Source of the DNA: Virgisporangium aliadipatigenens
GTDB taxonomy: Bacteria; Actinomycetota; Actinomycetes; Mycobacteriales; Micromonosporaceae
Assembly: GCF_016863615.1 (NCBI RefSeq)
Contig: NZ_BOPF01000008.1
Span: 248,001 to 312,000, forward strand
Direction: 5' to 3'
Length of the DNA: 64,000 nucleotides
The position numbers and the translations under genes were made by a program. This document shows positions 37,877 to 45,903 of this stretch, one piece after another. Every line of letters begins with the position of its first letter. Positions within the stretch are counted from its first letter, which is position 1. The notes under the pieces are model-generated. The model was not told the origin of the DNA. It saw nothing but the letters and a program-made list of their open reading frames with translations, and did no database searches.

Positions 37877-38776
37877 ATGACGGTGGCGGCGGTCCGGGAG
37901 TTCAACCGGTTCTACACAGCGACGATCGGGGTGCTGGAAGAAGGGCTGCTGCGCACCGAGTACACGCTCACCGAGGCCCGCGTCATCTTCGAACTGGCCC
38001 AACGCGACGACACCGAGGTCGTCACGCTCCGCTCGACCCTCGGCCTCGACGCGGGGTACCTGAGCCGCATCCTCGCCCGCTTCGAGGCGGCCGGCCTCGC
38101 CGCCCGGCAGCGTTCGGCCGCGGACGGGCGGCGCCAGGTGGTGCGCCTGACCGACGCGGGCCGGGCCGCCTACGCCACGCTCGACAGCCGTTCGGCCGGC
38201 GAGATCGCCGCACTGCTGGACCGCCTGCCGCACCCCGACCGGGAACGCCTCGGTCACGCCATGAGCACGATCCGCAGCCTGCTGTCACCCGTCGAGGCGA
38301 CCGTCACCCTGCGCGCGTTGCGGCCGGGAGACCTCGGCTGGGTGGTCGCCCGACACGGCGCGGTCTACGACGCCGAGTACGGCTGGGGGTTCGCGTTCGA
38401 GGCGCTGGTGGCGGGCATCGTCGCGGACTACGGGCGGCAGCACGACGAGGCCACCGAGTCCGCCTGGATCGCCGAGGTCGGCGGCGCTCCCGCCGGCTGC
38501 GTCTTCTGCGTCCGCCACGACGACACGACGGCCAAGCTGCGCCTGTTGCTCGTCGAGCCGTGGGCGCGCGGGAGGGGCGTCGGCGGCCGGCTGGTCGACG
38601 AGTGCGTGCGGTTCGCCAGGGACGCCGGCTACGCGCGGATGACGCTCTGGACCAACGACATCCTCGAAGCCGCGCGACACATCTACGCGTCGCGCGGCTT
38701 CGAGTGCGTATCGCGTGCCCCGCATTCGGACTTCGGCGCGGGCTTGATCGCCGAGACCTGGACAAAAGAGCTTTAG
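37877..38776 (+). CDS. MarR-type winged helix fused to GNAT acetyltransferase
   Basis: A 299-residue fusion. Residues 1-140 form a MarR-type winged helix (REFNRFYTATIGVLEEGLLRTEYTLTEARVIFELAQRD, LGLDAGYLSRILARFEAAGLAARQRSAADGRRQVVRLT). Residues about 150-299 form a GNAT domain (TLRALRPGDLGWVVARHGAVYDAEYGW, LRLLLVEPWARGRGVGGRLVDECVRFARDAGYARMTLWTND, HIYASRGFECVSRAPHSDFG). Bacterial MarR-GNAT fusions are known; regulator and enzyme in one chain suggest that the acetylated small molecule is also the effector. ATG 37877 follows GGAG; the frame extends left without conservation. Confidence 0.87.
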   Translation: MTVAAVREFNRFYTATIGVLEEGLLRTEYTLTEARVIFELAQRDDTEVVTLRSTLGLDAGYLSRILARFEAAGLAARQRSAADGRRQVVRLTDAGRAAYATLDSRSAGEIAALLDRLPHPDRERLGHAMSTIRSLLSPVEATVTLRALRPGDLGWVVARHGAVYDAEYGWGFAFEALVAGIVADYGRQHDEATESAWIAEVGGAPAGCVFCVRHDDTTAKLRLLLVEPWARGRGVGGRLVDECVRFARDAGYARMTLWTNDILEAARHIYASRGFECVSRAPHSDFGAGLIAETWTKEL

Positions 38777-38840
38777 AGCTTTTATTTACGCGCGTCCGTC
38801 GGGCGCACGACCGTATGCTCCCGCGCGCACCGCTCCGGGT
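38775..38840 (+). repeat. Stop-codon-adjacent dispersed element, copy A
   Basis: Beginning at the MarR-GNAT stop codon, about 65 bases can be aligned with the sequence just after the miaB stop (63374-63440). Both start TA(A/G)AGAGCTT-like, continue GTCCGTCG, GCACGACCG, TGCTCCCGCG and end GACCGCTCCGG or a close variant (ACCGCTCCGG here). Eye alignment gives roughly four out of five bases identical with small gaps. It does not encode a conserved protein. Confidence 0.5.
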
Positions 38841-38878
38841 CGATCCGCCTTCGGCGTGACCGACCACTCCGCTGCCGG

Positions 38879-38959
38879 CTCACACGGGTGTGAGTTCGGT
38901 GCGGACGTGTGTGAGCTCACGGATATCAACTAGCTTGTTGACCTCCGTGAGCTCACACA
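38879..38959. terminator. Nested inverted repeats between convergent genes (likely bidirectional terminator)
   Basis: Two structures lie in tandem: CTCACAC-GG-GTGTGAG at 38879-38894, and a larger hairpin with 15-base perfect arms TGTGTGAGCTCACGG (38908-38922) and CCGTGAGCTCACACA (38945-38959), whose loop contains TCAAC...GTTGA and can extend the stem. No U-run follows. Position between the MarR-GNAT and secreted hydrolase stops suggests bidirectional termination. The rest of the 199-base gap is element A and unassigned sequence. Confidence 0.55.
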
Positions 38960-38975
38960 GGTTCGGCGGTTTGTC

Positions 38976-40352
38976 CTACGGGGCGATTCCCACGTCGGGG
39001 ATGTGGCTCCAGGCGCGTTCCTGGGCGGCGGTCATCGCCGGCCAGTCGGTGCCGCCGGGCCTCGGGCGGATGCGCGTGGCGAAGGGGGCCGGCCGGTAGT
39101 CCGGGGCGTAGAAGCAGGTCCCGCCGCAGGCGTTGGCGATCGCCCGGGGCGTCGGCTTGCGGCCGGTGCGGACCCACGCGTCGAGCGCGTTGATCGAGGC
39201 GGCGTACTCGGCCGTGGCGAGTTCGCCGTGCTCCGACTCCGTGGTGAAGGTCTGCACGAGGTTCCCGCCGCGGCCGGCGGCGTGCAGCGTGGCGCGGTAG
39301 GCCGCCTCGTGTTCGACGAAGACCGACGGGTCGCCGATCGCGTGCAGCGTGAGCACCGGCACCGACACCCGGCCGGTCAGGTCGCTGTCGTAGGAGAGGT
39401 CGCGGCGCGCGGTCGGGTCCGCCGCGAAGCGGGCCACGCCGGCGTTCAGGGCCGCGTCGTCGTGCGAACCGGTGTAGCGCACCCCCTCGTTGCCGAACGG
39501 GTTCCGCCCGCCGAGCCGGTTGAACACGATGTCCTGGAACAGGTACGCCGAGTACTGCAGGTGCGTCTCGAGCGTGCGTTCGGGGAGCCGGGTGACGGCC
39601 AGGATGTCGTCGAGGTTGCGCTGCTGCTCCGGTGTCCGGGCGGCCGGCGCGGAGTCGATGCCGGTGCACTCCTGGAGGCGTTCGTGCAGGTCGTCGGGGG
39701 TGATCTCGGAGTCGGCCGGCAGGCCCTGCCAGAGCGGGTACTGCGGCTCGTCCGGACGGGGCAGGTTGCGGCAGTAGTACTGGTACACCACCCGCAGGTC
39801 CACCCGGTGGTCGTAGCCGCGCGAGCCGCCCGCCAGCAGGCCGTTGGTCAGCAGCACCCCGTCGTACGAACGCCCGTAGATCTCGGCGGCCTTCGCGGCG
39901 ACGTTCCCGCCGTAGGACTGGCCGTGCAGATAGGTGCGCGCGGGCCGGCCGAACGTCGCGACGAAGAGCTTGCGGACGTTCTCGGTGTCGGCCGCGGCGG
40001 TCCGGACGCCGTAGCCGCCCCGCCGGTAGGAGGAGGCCACCCAGGCGTACCCCTGCTCGACCATCACCGCCCATTCGGCCAGGTCGGCCACTGTGCTGCC
40101 GGCCTCGACGGAACGGTCGGGGCCGCCGTGCGCGTGCACGACGAGCGCGCCGTTCCAGCGCCTCGGGACGGCCGCCGTCCAGTAGGCGCCGGTGGCGTCG
40201 CGGCCCGTGTAGCAGGTCGCCTTGCCGGCGAGGCGCTCCGGGCAGTCGACGGGTGTGGGCCGGTCCGGGCGCGGCTGAGCGGGGGCCGCGCTTGCCGGTG
40301 TGGCCACGAGCGCGGTCGCGAGGACCGCGGTCAGTACCGCACGTGTCTTCAA
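38976..40352 (-). CDS. Secreted alpha/beta hydrolase (prolyl-peptidase/tannase-like)
   Basis: A 458-residue exported hydrolase. The signal peptide MKTRAVLTAVLATALVATPASA is clear. The nucleophile elbow is LHGQSYGGNVAA, the acid is likely in LTLHAIGDPSVF and the histidine in TTESEHGELA. Paired cysteines (CPERLAGKATC, NACGGTC) suggest disulfides. The start codon is TTG at 40352, supported by AAGGAG seven bases before it and by its overlap with the stop of the upstream transporter gene (TTGA), indicating coupling. Substrate unknown; an ester of a plant polymer or sugar would fit the neighbouring importer and GntR regulator. Confidence 0.85.
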   Translation of the reverse strand: MKTRAVLTAVLATALVATPASAAPAQPRPDRPTPVDCPERLAGKATCYTGRDATGAYWTAAVPRRWNGALVVHAHGGPDRSVEAGSTVADLAEWAVMVEQGYAWVASSYRRGGYGVRTAAADTENVRKLFVATFGRPARTYLHGQSYGGNVAAKAAEIYGRSYDGVLLTNGLLAGGSRGYDHRVDLRVVYQYYCRNLPRPDEPQYPLWQGLPADSEITPDDLHERLQECTGIDSAPAARTPEQQRNLDDILAVTRLPERTLETHLQYSAYLFQDIVFNRLGGRNPFGNEGVRYTGSHDDAALNAGVARFAADPTARRDLSYDSDLTGRVSVPVLTLHAIGDPSVFVEHEAAYRATLHAAGRGGNLVQTFTTESEHGELATAEYAASINALDAWVRTGRKPTPRAIANACGGTCFYAPDYRPAPFATRIRPRPGGTDWPAMTAAQERAWSHIPDVGIAP

Positions 40353-41578
40353 CTGACTACTCCTTCTCTATGCCTGCGCTGCATCCGCTCGAGCAGCACG
40401 ATGACGAGAACGGCGAGGGCGGCGAGTACCGCCACGTCGAGCAGCATCAGGTCCCAGCCGGTGAGGTCGACTACCCCGCCGATGAGTGCGGGACCGCCGA
40501 AGCCGCCCAGGTACCAGGTCACGGCGTAGAGGCCGGTGTAGGTGCCGAGCACGCGGCTGGACGGGGCCAGGTTCCACAGCGCCACGGCCGCGTTGATGGT
40601 GAAACCGGCCGCGCCGACGGCCGCGACGCAGAAGACGATGACGGTGCCGGTGGCGGTGCGCGCGAGTGTCCCGGCGACCATGGCGGCGGCGAAGAGGGCC
40701 ATCCCGCCGGCGATCACCCGCAGCCGGCCGAGGCGTTCGGCGAGCAGGGCGGCCGGGTAGGCGGCGAGCACGTACGCGACGCCGCTGGGCAGCGTGAGTC
40801 CGCCGGCCTCGCCGCGGGTCAGCCCCAGCGCCTGCATCCCGTACGGGGTGACGAGGGACCGCGAGGCGAACCACGCGCCACCGAAGAGGAACACGGTGAG
40901 CAGCAGCAGGACCCGCCGCCGGTCCGGATGGGTGAACAGCTCGGCGACGACCTCCCGCAGCGGCACGGCCTTGTCGACCGACTGCGCCTCGGTGGCGGCC
41001 TTGTACGCCGGCGATTCGCTGTCGCGCACCTTCGCGATGAGCACGAACGTGGCGAGCAGCATGATCACCGACGGCACGACGAACGCGCCCCGGGGATGGT
41101 CGTCCACCAGGAACAGGCTGATCAGCGACGCCACGATGATGGTCAGCGCGGTGGCGATCTTCACGACGGCGTTGGCGCGGCCGCGCCGTTCCGGCGGAAG
41201 GAAGTCCGGCACGAGCGACTCGGCGAGCGGCCGCATCGTGTTGGCGACCAGCGCGTACAGGAACATCACGGCGACCAGCGCGACCAGCGACGTGGCCCAC
41301 GGCAGCAGCACGAACAGAAGTGCGGCCACCGGCATGCCCACCGCCAGGTACGGCATGCGCCGGCCCCATCGGGTGCGCGTGTTGTCCGAACGGTTGCCGA
41401 TCCACGGCTGGATGAAGATGCCGAGGAGGTTGTCCATGCCCATCAGCGCGCCGATGATGGCCGCACTCGTGACGTGTTCCCGCAGGAGGGCGGGCACCTG
41501 GTTGTCGTAGAAGTTCCAGGTCGACTCCTGGGCGAACAGCGCCAGGGCGATGAGAAAGATGATGCGCCGGTCGGGCAT
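40349..41578 (-). CDS. MFS transporter (GPH/SLC45-like)
   Basis: A 409-residue twelve-span transporter. Features are MPDRRIIFLIALALFAQESTWNFYDNQVPALL, GMDNLLGIFIQPWIGNRSDNTRTRWGRRMPYL (the motif A-like NRSDNTRTRWGRRMPY typical of glycoside-pentoside-hexuronide and SLC45 sugar carriers) and LAERLGRLRVIAGGM. The gene is first of a leftward pair with the secreted hydrolase and is divergent from the GntR regulator 99 bases away. Together they look like a secreted-hydrolase/uptake system for a sugar conjugate; the substrate is inferred only loosely. Confidence 0.88.
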   Translation of the reverse strand: MPDRRIIFLIALALFAQESTWNFYDNQVPALLREHVTSAAIIGALMGMDNLLGIFIQPWIGNRSDNTRTRWGRRMPYLAVGMPVAALLFVLLPWATSLVALVAVMFLYALVANTMRPLAESLVPDFLPPERRGRANAVVKIATALTIIVASLISLFLVDDHPRGAFVVPSVIMLLATFVLIAKVRDSESPAYKAATEAQSVDKAVPLREVVAELFTHPDRRRVLLLLTVFLFGGAWFASRSLVTPYGMQALGLTRGEAGGLTLPSGVAYVLAAYPAALLAERLGRLRVIAGGMALFAAAMVAGTLARTATGTVIVFCVAAVGAAGFTINAAVALWNLAPSSRVLGTYTGLYAVTWYLGGFGGPALIGGVVDLTGWDLMLLDVAVLAALAVLVIVLLERMQRRHREGVVS

Positions 41579-41610
41579 GTGGGCCCCCTCATGTGTCCGG
41601 CGTCACGTTA

Positions 41611-41627
41611 ATTTGCTGTAGCAAAAT
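41611..41627. promoter_or_regulatory. Candidate GntR operator between MFS and GntR genes
   Basis: ATTTGCTGTAGCAAAAT contains TTTGC-TGTA-GCAAA, 5-base inverted arms, located midway in the 99-base divergent promoter region. It is markedly AT-rich for this genome. It probably binds the adjacent FadR-type GntR regulator and controls both directions. Confidence 0.5.
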
Positions 41628-41677
41628 CGTCAACAGTTGCAAACATTTGGCGCCATGGCATGCGGTAGAGTGCGCGC

Positions 41678-42376
41678 ATGCCAGCCGCTGAGACGCTCGC
41701 CGATCAGGCGTACCGGCACGTCCGCACCGCCATCGCGAGCGGCGAACTGGCGCCGGGGGAGAAGGTGACCGAGCGCGGGGTCGCCGAACGGCTGGCGATC
41801 AGCCCGACGCCCGTTCGGGAGGCGCTGCGCCGGCTCGAACTGGACGGGCTCATCGAGCGCATCGGCCCGCGCACCGTGCTCGTCGCCGCGATCCGGGACG
41901 CCGCCATCGACGATCTGGCGGAGGTGGAGGTCGGCCTGCGCGGCCTCGTCGCCCGGTTCGCCGCGCGGCACGCCACGGACGGGCAGCTCGAGGCCCTGGA
42001 CGCGATCCTGGACCGCGCCGACGACCTGCTGATCCTGGTGAAAGAACGGCGCCACCAGGGCCAGCCGATCGACCGGCACCTGGTGGCGCTGCTGGACACC
42101 ATGCAGGAGTTCAACGACACGGTGAGCGCGTGCGCGCACAATCCCGTGCTGGTGCGGATGCTGGAGCAGAGCCGCGTCTTCTCCCGTCCGGAGCGGCGGG
42201 AGCTGTTGCTGCGGCGGATCGGCGCGGACGACACGTTCGGGCTGGAGCGGTACACGATGCACCGCGCCCTGGTCCGCGCGCTACGGGCCCGCGACTCCGC
42301 CGCCGCCGAGCGGATCGCGCTGGAGGACTCGCAGTCCGGCCTGGCCGCCCTGCGCGAGGGAGCTCAGGACAGGTAG
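41678..42376 (+). CDS. GntR (FadR subfamily) transcriptional regulator
   Basis: A 232-residue regulator with N-terminal winged helix (ADQAYRHVRTAIASGELAPGEKVTERGVAERLAISPTPVREALRRLELDGLIERIGPRTVLVA) and all-helical FCD ligand domain (LAEVEVGLRGLVARFAARHATDGQLEALDAIL onward). It is divergent from the MFS/hydrolase pair and probably represses it. The last residues (AQDR) and the TAG stop fall inside a 45-base copy of the 3' end of the neighbouring PPOX gene, so the natural C-terminus may have been replaced by a duplication. Confidence 0.88.
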   Translation: MPAAETLADQAYRHVRTAIASGELAPGEKVTERGVAERLAISPTPVREALRRLELDGLIERIGPRTVLVAAIRDAAIDDLAEVEVGLRGLVARFAARHATDGQLEALDAILDRADDLLILVKERRHQGQPIDRHLVALLDTMQEFNDTVSACAHNPVLVRMLEQSRVFSRPERRELLLRRIGADDTFGLERYTMHRALVRALRARDSAAAERIALEDSQSGLAALREGAQDR

Positions 42377-42509
42377 GCGGGCGCGCCGACCACGCCCTCG
42401 TCGGGCTGCTCGTGGAGTGGATCGCGCTCGAAGTCGCACGGTCCGGTCGCGCTGCGTCGGCGGCCTCAGGACAGGTAGGCGGGCACGCCGACCACGCCCT
42501 CGTCGGGCT
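42363..42509. repeat. 45-base direct repeat (42363-42407 and 42465-42509)
   Basis: Two 45-base copies, 102 bases apart, differ at one position. The right copy is the 3' end of the leftward PPOX gene (coding EPDEGVVGVPAYLS then stop). The left copy contains the end of the rightward GntR gene and, read leftward, still encodes PDEGVVGAPAYLS plus stop, preceded by protein-like FERDPLHEQ. It looks like a duplication or gene-fragment scar of a PPOX paralogue. Confidence 0.75.
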
Positions 42510-43092
42510 CGGGGGTGCCGCGCTCGACGCGCAGCGGGATCACGCCGGCCCAGTGCGGGAGCGCGTAGTCCTCGGGCTCGTCGACCACGCCGCCGGTGCG
42601 CACCTTCGCCGCCACCTCGACCAGCGGCAGCGCGAGCACGGCCGTCTTGGCCAGCTCCTGCGCGTCGGGCTCCCGGCTGTCCGCCGCCCGGCCGGTCGCC
42701 ACCTTCTCCACCAGCGCCGTGAGCACCGCGCGCTTGTGCGCCTCCTCCTCGACGAGGGTGGCGAGCCCGTGCGCGACCACCGAGCGGTAGTTGACGCTGT
42801 GGTGGAACTGCGAGCGGCCCAGCACCAGCCCGTCGATCAGCGTCGCGGCGATCGACACGGGCAGCCCGCCCGAGCGCGCCAGCAGCAACGGCCGCGAACC
42901 GGTCGACGCGTGCACGTACAACGTGTCGTCGATCCGCACGTGCAGCGTGGGCAGCACCCGCGGCATCCCGTCCACCACGAACGACAGGTGGCACACCAGC
43001 GCCTCGTCCAGGATCGCGTGCACCACGTCGGCGTCGTAGGAGGCCCGCTCCCGGGACCGGGAGGGCGTCGTGCGAGGGGTTTGTGTGTACAT
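42466..43092 (-). CDS. Pyridoxamine 5'-phosphate oxidase-related FMN-binding protein
   Basis: A 208-residue split-barrel flavoprotein of the PPOX-like family: YDADVVHAILDEALVCHLSFVVDGMPRVLPTLHVRIDDTLYVHASTGSRPLLLA, then the SIAATLIDGLVLGRSQFHHSVNYRSVVAHG block. These bind FMN or F420; a true PdxH role is unlikely by sequence. The ATG at 43092 is only 27 bases from the divergent MocR-type gene, which is the usual regulator partner of such enzymes. Confidence 0.87.
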   Translation of the reverse strand: MYTQTPRTTPSRSRERASYDADVVHAILDEALVCHLSFVVDGMPRVLPTLHVRIDDTLYVHASTGSRPLLLARSGGLPVSIAATLIDGLVLGRSQFHHSVNYRSVVAHGLATLVEEEAHKRAVLTALVEKVATGRAADSREPDAQELAKTAVLALPLVEVAAKVRTGGVVDEPEDYALPHWAGVIPLRVERGTPEPDEGVVGVPAYLS

Positions 43093-43095
43093 CGT

Positions 43096-43109
43096 TTGTC
43101 CTAGTACAA
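43096..43109. promoter_or_regulatory. Palindrome and -10 element in the PPOX/MocR divergent promoter
   Basis: TTGTCCTAGTACAA is a 14-base near-perfect palindrome (one mismatched pair) filling half of the 27-base gap between the two starts. TACAAT at 43105-43110 fits a -10 box that would place transcription near the MocR GTG at 43120, suggesting a leaderless transcript and overlap of operator with promoter. Confidence 0.45.
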
Positions 43110-43119
43110 TCGGCGAACT

Positions 43120-44418
43120 GTGGCAGTACATTACCAGATCGAGGGCACGACCTCCGCCGCCATTTCGGCCAGCGTCGAGGCCGGCATCCGGCGCGGCGCA
43201 CTGGCCCCGGGCGCGGCGCTGCCGCCCGTGCGCACCCTCGCCGGGGAGGTGGGCGTCAGCCCGGCGACCGTCGCCGCCGCGTACCGCCTGCTCAGGGAGC
43301 GCGGGCTGGTGGAGACCGCCGGCCGCAACGGCACCCGGGTCCGCGGCCGGCCGCCGGTCGCCGCGCGGCGGCAGACGTTGCGCCCGGAGGTCGGGCACCT
43401 CGTGGACCTCTCCAGCGGCGAGCCCGATCCCGACCTGCTGCCCCGCATCCCCGCCGGCACCCCGCAGCGACGCAACTACCTGCGCGAGGGCGTTCTCCCC
43501 GAGCTGCGGGAGGCGGCCCGGGAGCGGCTGCGCCCCGTCGACGGCCGGCACCTCACCGTCGCCTCGGGCGCGCTCGACGGCATCGAACGCGTTCTCGCCG
43601 CGCACCTGCGCCCCGGCGACCGGATCGCCGTCGAGGACCCCGGCTGGGCGAATCTGCTCGACCTCGTCGCCGTCCTCGGACTGCACCCGGTGCCGGTGCC
43701 GGTCGACGACGACGGGCCGACGGTGGACGGGCTCGCCCGCGCGCTCTCCGCCGGGGCGGCCGGGCTCGTGGTCACCAGCCGCGCGCAGAACCCGACCGGC
43801 GCGACCGTCACGGCCGGCCGGGCGAGAGGGCTGCGTGGGGTGCTCAAGACGTTCCCCCGAGTGCTTGTCGTGGAGGACGATCATGCGGCGGAACTGGCCG
43901 ACGAACCTCTGCACCCACTCGTCGGCGCCACCGAGTCCTGGGCGTTTGTCCGCTCCTGCTCGAAGCCCTTCGGCCCGGACCTGCGCCTCGCGGTCCTCGC
44001 CGGGGACGAGACCACGGTGGCCCGCGTCGAGGGGCGGATGCGGCTCGGCGCCGGCTGGGTGTCCACGATTCTCCAGACGCTCGTCGTGCGGATGTGGTCG
44101 GACCCCGCCGTGTCCGCGGCCGTTTCCAAGGCTTCCCGGTCATACGGGCACCGCCGTCGTGCCCTCGTCGAGGAGTTGACCGCGCGCGGGATCCCGGCGC
44201 GCGGCCGCAGCGGCGTCAACGTCTGGGTACCGGTGGCCGACGAGACCGTTGCCGTGACCCGGCTGCGCGACGCGGGCTTCGCCGTGGCGCCCGGTGGCAT
44301 GTACCGGATCGCCACCCCGCCGGCGGTGCGGATCAGCGTCGGCGCGCTGCGTCCCCCGATGGTGGGACCTCTGGTGGACGCATTGGCCGCGTCCAACCGG
44401 GTATCCGCCGGGGTATGA
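43120..44418 (+). CDS. MocR/PdxR-type regulator (GntR helix + PLP aminotransferase fold)
   Basis: A 432-residue MocR-type protein. The N-terminal GntR winged helix covers about 1-80 ([54 protein letters not shown]). The rest is a fold-type I aminotransferase domain with [12 protein letters not shown], the [11 protein letters not shown] turn and the PLP-binding lysine in [14 protein letters not shown]. It probably senses pyridoxal phosphate or an amino-PLP adduct and controls the divergent PPOX gene. The stop overlaps the udgX start (ATGA), so the glycosylase is coupled to it. Confidence 0.9.
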   Translation: MAVHYQIEGTTSAAISASVEAGIRRGALAPGAALPPVRTLAGEVGVSPATVAAAYRLLRERGLVETAGRNGTRVRGRPPVAARRQTLRPEVGHLVDLSSGEPDPDLLPRIPAGTPQRRNYLREGVLPELREAARERLRPVDGRHLTVASGALDGIERVLAAHLRPGDRIAVEDPGWANLLDLVAVLGLHPVPVPVDDDGPTVDGLARALSAGAAGLVVTSRAQNPTGATVTAGRARGLRGVLKTFPRVLVVEDDHAAELADEPLHPLVGATESWAFVRSCSKPFGPDLRLAVLAGDETTVARVEGRMRLGAGWVSTILQTLVVRMWSDPAVSAAVSKASRSYGHRRRALVEELTARGIPARGRSGVNVWVPVADETVAVTRLRDAGFAVAPGGMYRIATPPAVRISVGALRPPMVGPLVDALAASNRVSAGV

Positions 44419-44999
44419 ACCTGTCGGCCCTACGCCAGGAGGCGGCCGCGTGCGAACGCTGCCACCTGTACAAGGACGCCACGCAGACGGTGTTCGGCGC
44501 GGGGCCGCCCGACGCCGAGGTCATCGTGGTGGGTGAGCAGCCCGGCGACATCGAGGACCGGCGGGGAGAACCCTTTGTGGGACCCGCCGGAAAGCTGCTG
44601 GACAGGGCGTTCGAAGCGGCCGAACTCGACCGTTCCCGTCTTTATTTGACGAATGCCGTCAAGCACTTCAAATTCCGGCCTTCGGGGAAGCGGCGCATCC
44701 ACGCCACGCCGGTGCGTTCGGAGATCGTCGCCTGCCGGCCGTGGCTGGTTGGCGAGTTCGCCGCGCTGACGCCGCGAGCCGTGGTGGCACTGGGTGCGAC
44801 CGCAGGGAAGGCGCTGTTCGGGCCGTCGTTCAAGGTGACCGAGTCGCGCGGGACCCTCCTGCCCTGGCCCCCCGAACTGGCCGGCGACGGCTTCGCCGTG
44901 GCGACGATTCACCCGTCGGCGGTGCTCCGTTCGGATGACCGGGAAGCGGCATTTGCCGGACTGGTGGCCGACCTGAAGGTTGTCGGTGAGGCGTTGTAG
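44415..44999 (+). CDS. UdgX-type uracil-DNA glycosylase
   Basis: A 194-residue family-4-like uracil-DNA glycosylase. [26 protein letters not shown] contains motif A, and TIHPSAVLR contains motif B. The UdgX-specific loop KRRIH is present at 92-96, with H96 the residue that in mycobacterial UdgX becomes covalently bound to the abasic site after uracil release. Iron-sulfur ligands visible are C13, C16 (CERC) and C107; H84 (NAVKHFKF) sits where family 4 usually has a Cys. ATG 44415 overlaps the MocR stop. Confidence 0.92.
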   Translation: MNLSALRQEAAACERCHLYKDATQTVFGAGPPDAEVIVVGEQPGDIEDRRGEPFVGPAGKLLDRAFEAAELDRSRLYLTNAVKHFKFRPSGKRRIHATPVRSEIVACRPWLVGEFAALTPRAVVALGATAGKALFGPSFKVTESRGTLLPWPPELAGDGFAVATIHPSAVLRSDDREAAFAGLVADLKVVGEAL

Positions 45000-45034
45000 G
45001 GTCGCGGGGAGTTCGGTGCCCCCGGGAGGTTCCA

Positions 45035-45829
45035 GTGAAGGCTGTCGTCGTGATCGGGCTGGTCACGGGTCTGTTGCTCACCACCGCGGGCTGTTCCGGG
45101 GACGACGACAAGGGCGGCAGCCCGGCCGCCAGGGCCAGCCGTTCGGCGCAGGCCGCCGCGGTGGCCTCCTCCGCCGCCGCGGTCGCCACCGGTGACCTCA
45201 ACACCGCCGTGCAGGAGCTCACGAAGACGAGCTACCGGTACACGCTCAAGGCGGGCGACGCGGCCGGCGGCGGCACCGTCGACCCGTCGGTCAAGCAGTC
45301 CAGCCTCACCGTCACGATCGACGCCGACGAGGACTTCAAGACCGAGGTGCTGATCCTGGACACCGAGCTCTACGTGCGCATCTCCGGGCTGCCGCTGCCC
45401 GGGCTCGACGGGCAGAAGTGGCTGAAGATCGACCGCTCGAAGATCAAGTCGTTCTCGGCGCTGGGGATCCAGGACGTCGACGACCCGAGCGGTGTGAAGA
45501 CCCTCTCCAAGACCATCGCCACCATCCAGAAGACCGGCGACCGCTCCTACAAGGGCACCCTCGACCTGACCAAGGGCAGCACGGCGTTCGGGCTCGACGA
45601 GGCCGCCGCCAAGGCTCTGGGGGAGAAGGCGAAGGCGGTGCCGTTCGAGGCGACCGTCAACGCGCAGGGCAAGCTCGCGACCTGGAAGATGACCATCCCG
45701 GCGCACGGCACGGAGAAGGAGACGCCGTTCGAGCTGACGTACGGCGAGCACGGCGGGAAGTTCCCGATCGACAAGCCCGCCGGTGCGGTCGAGCCGCCGG
45801 CCGCCGTGTACGACATCCTCCAGGCGTGA
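45035..45829 (+). CDS. LppX/LprAFG-like lipoprotein
   Basis: A 264-residue lipoprotein with lipobox LTTAGC (C20) after a hydrophobic signal. The mature part has a short disordered Lys/Ser/Ala stretch and a fold like LppX/LprG (LNTAVQELTKTSYRYTLKAGDAAGGGTVDPSVKQSSLTVTI, ELYVRISGLPLPGLDGQKWLKIDRSKI). Such proteins carry lipids or lipoglycans across the envelope. GTG 45035 follows GGGAGG. The following MFS gene is not tightly linked (74 bases). Confidence 0.82.
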   Translation: MKAVVVIGLVTGLLLTTAGCSGDDDKGGSPAARASRSAQAAAVASSAAAVATGDLNTAVQELTKTSYRYTLKAGDAAGGGTVDPSVKQSSLTVTIDADEDFKTEVLILDTELYVRISGLPLPGLDGQKWLKIDRSKIKSFSALGIQDVDDPSGVKTLSKTIATIQKTGDRSYKGTLDLTKGSTAFGLDEAAAKALGEKAKAVPFEATVNAQGKLATWKMTIPAHGTEKETPFELTYGEHGGKFPIDKPAGAVEPPAAVYDILQA

Positions 45830-45903
45830 CCTGGGTCCTTCTCACGTATTGACATGTGGGCAAGGATTGGGGGCTTGACCGCCCCTTACGCCGAGGTGCC
45901 CGC

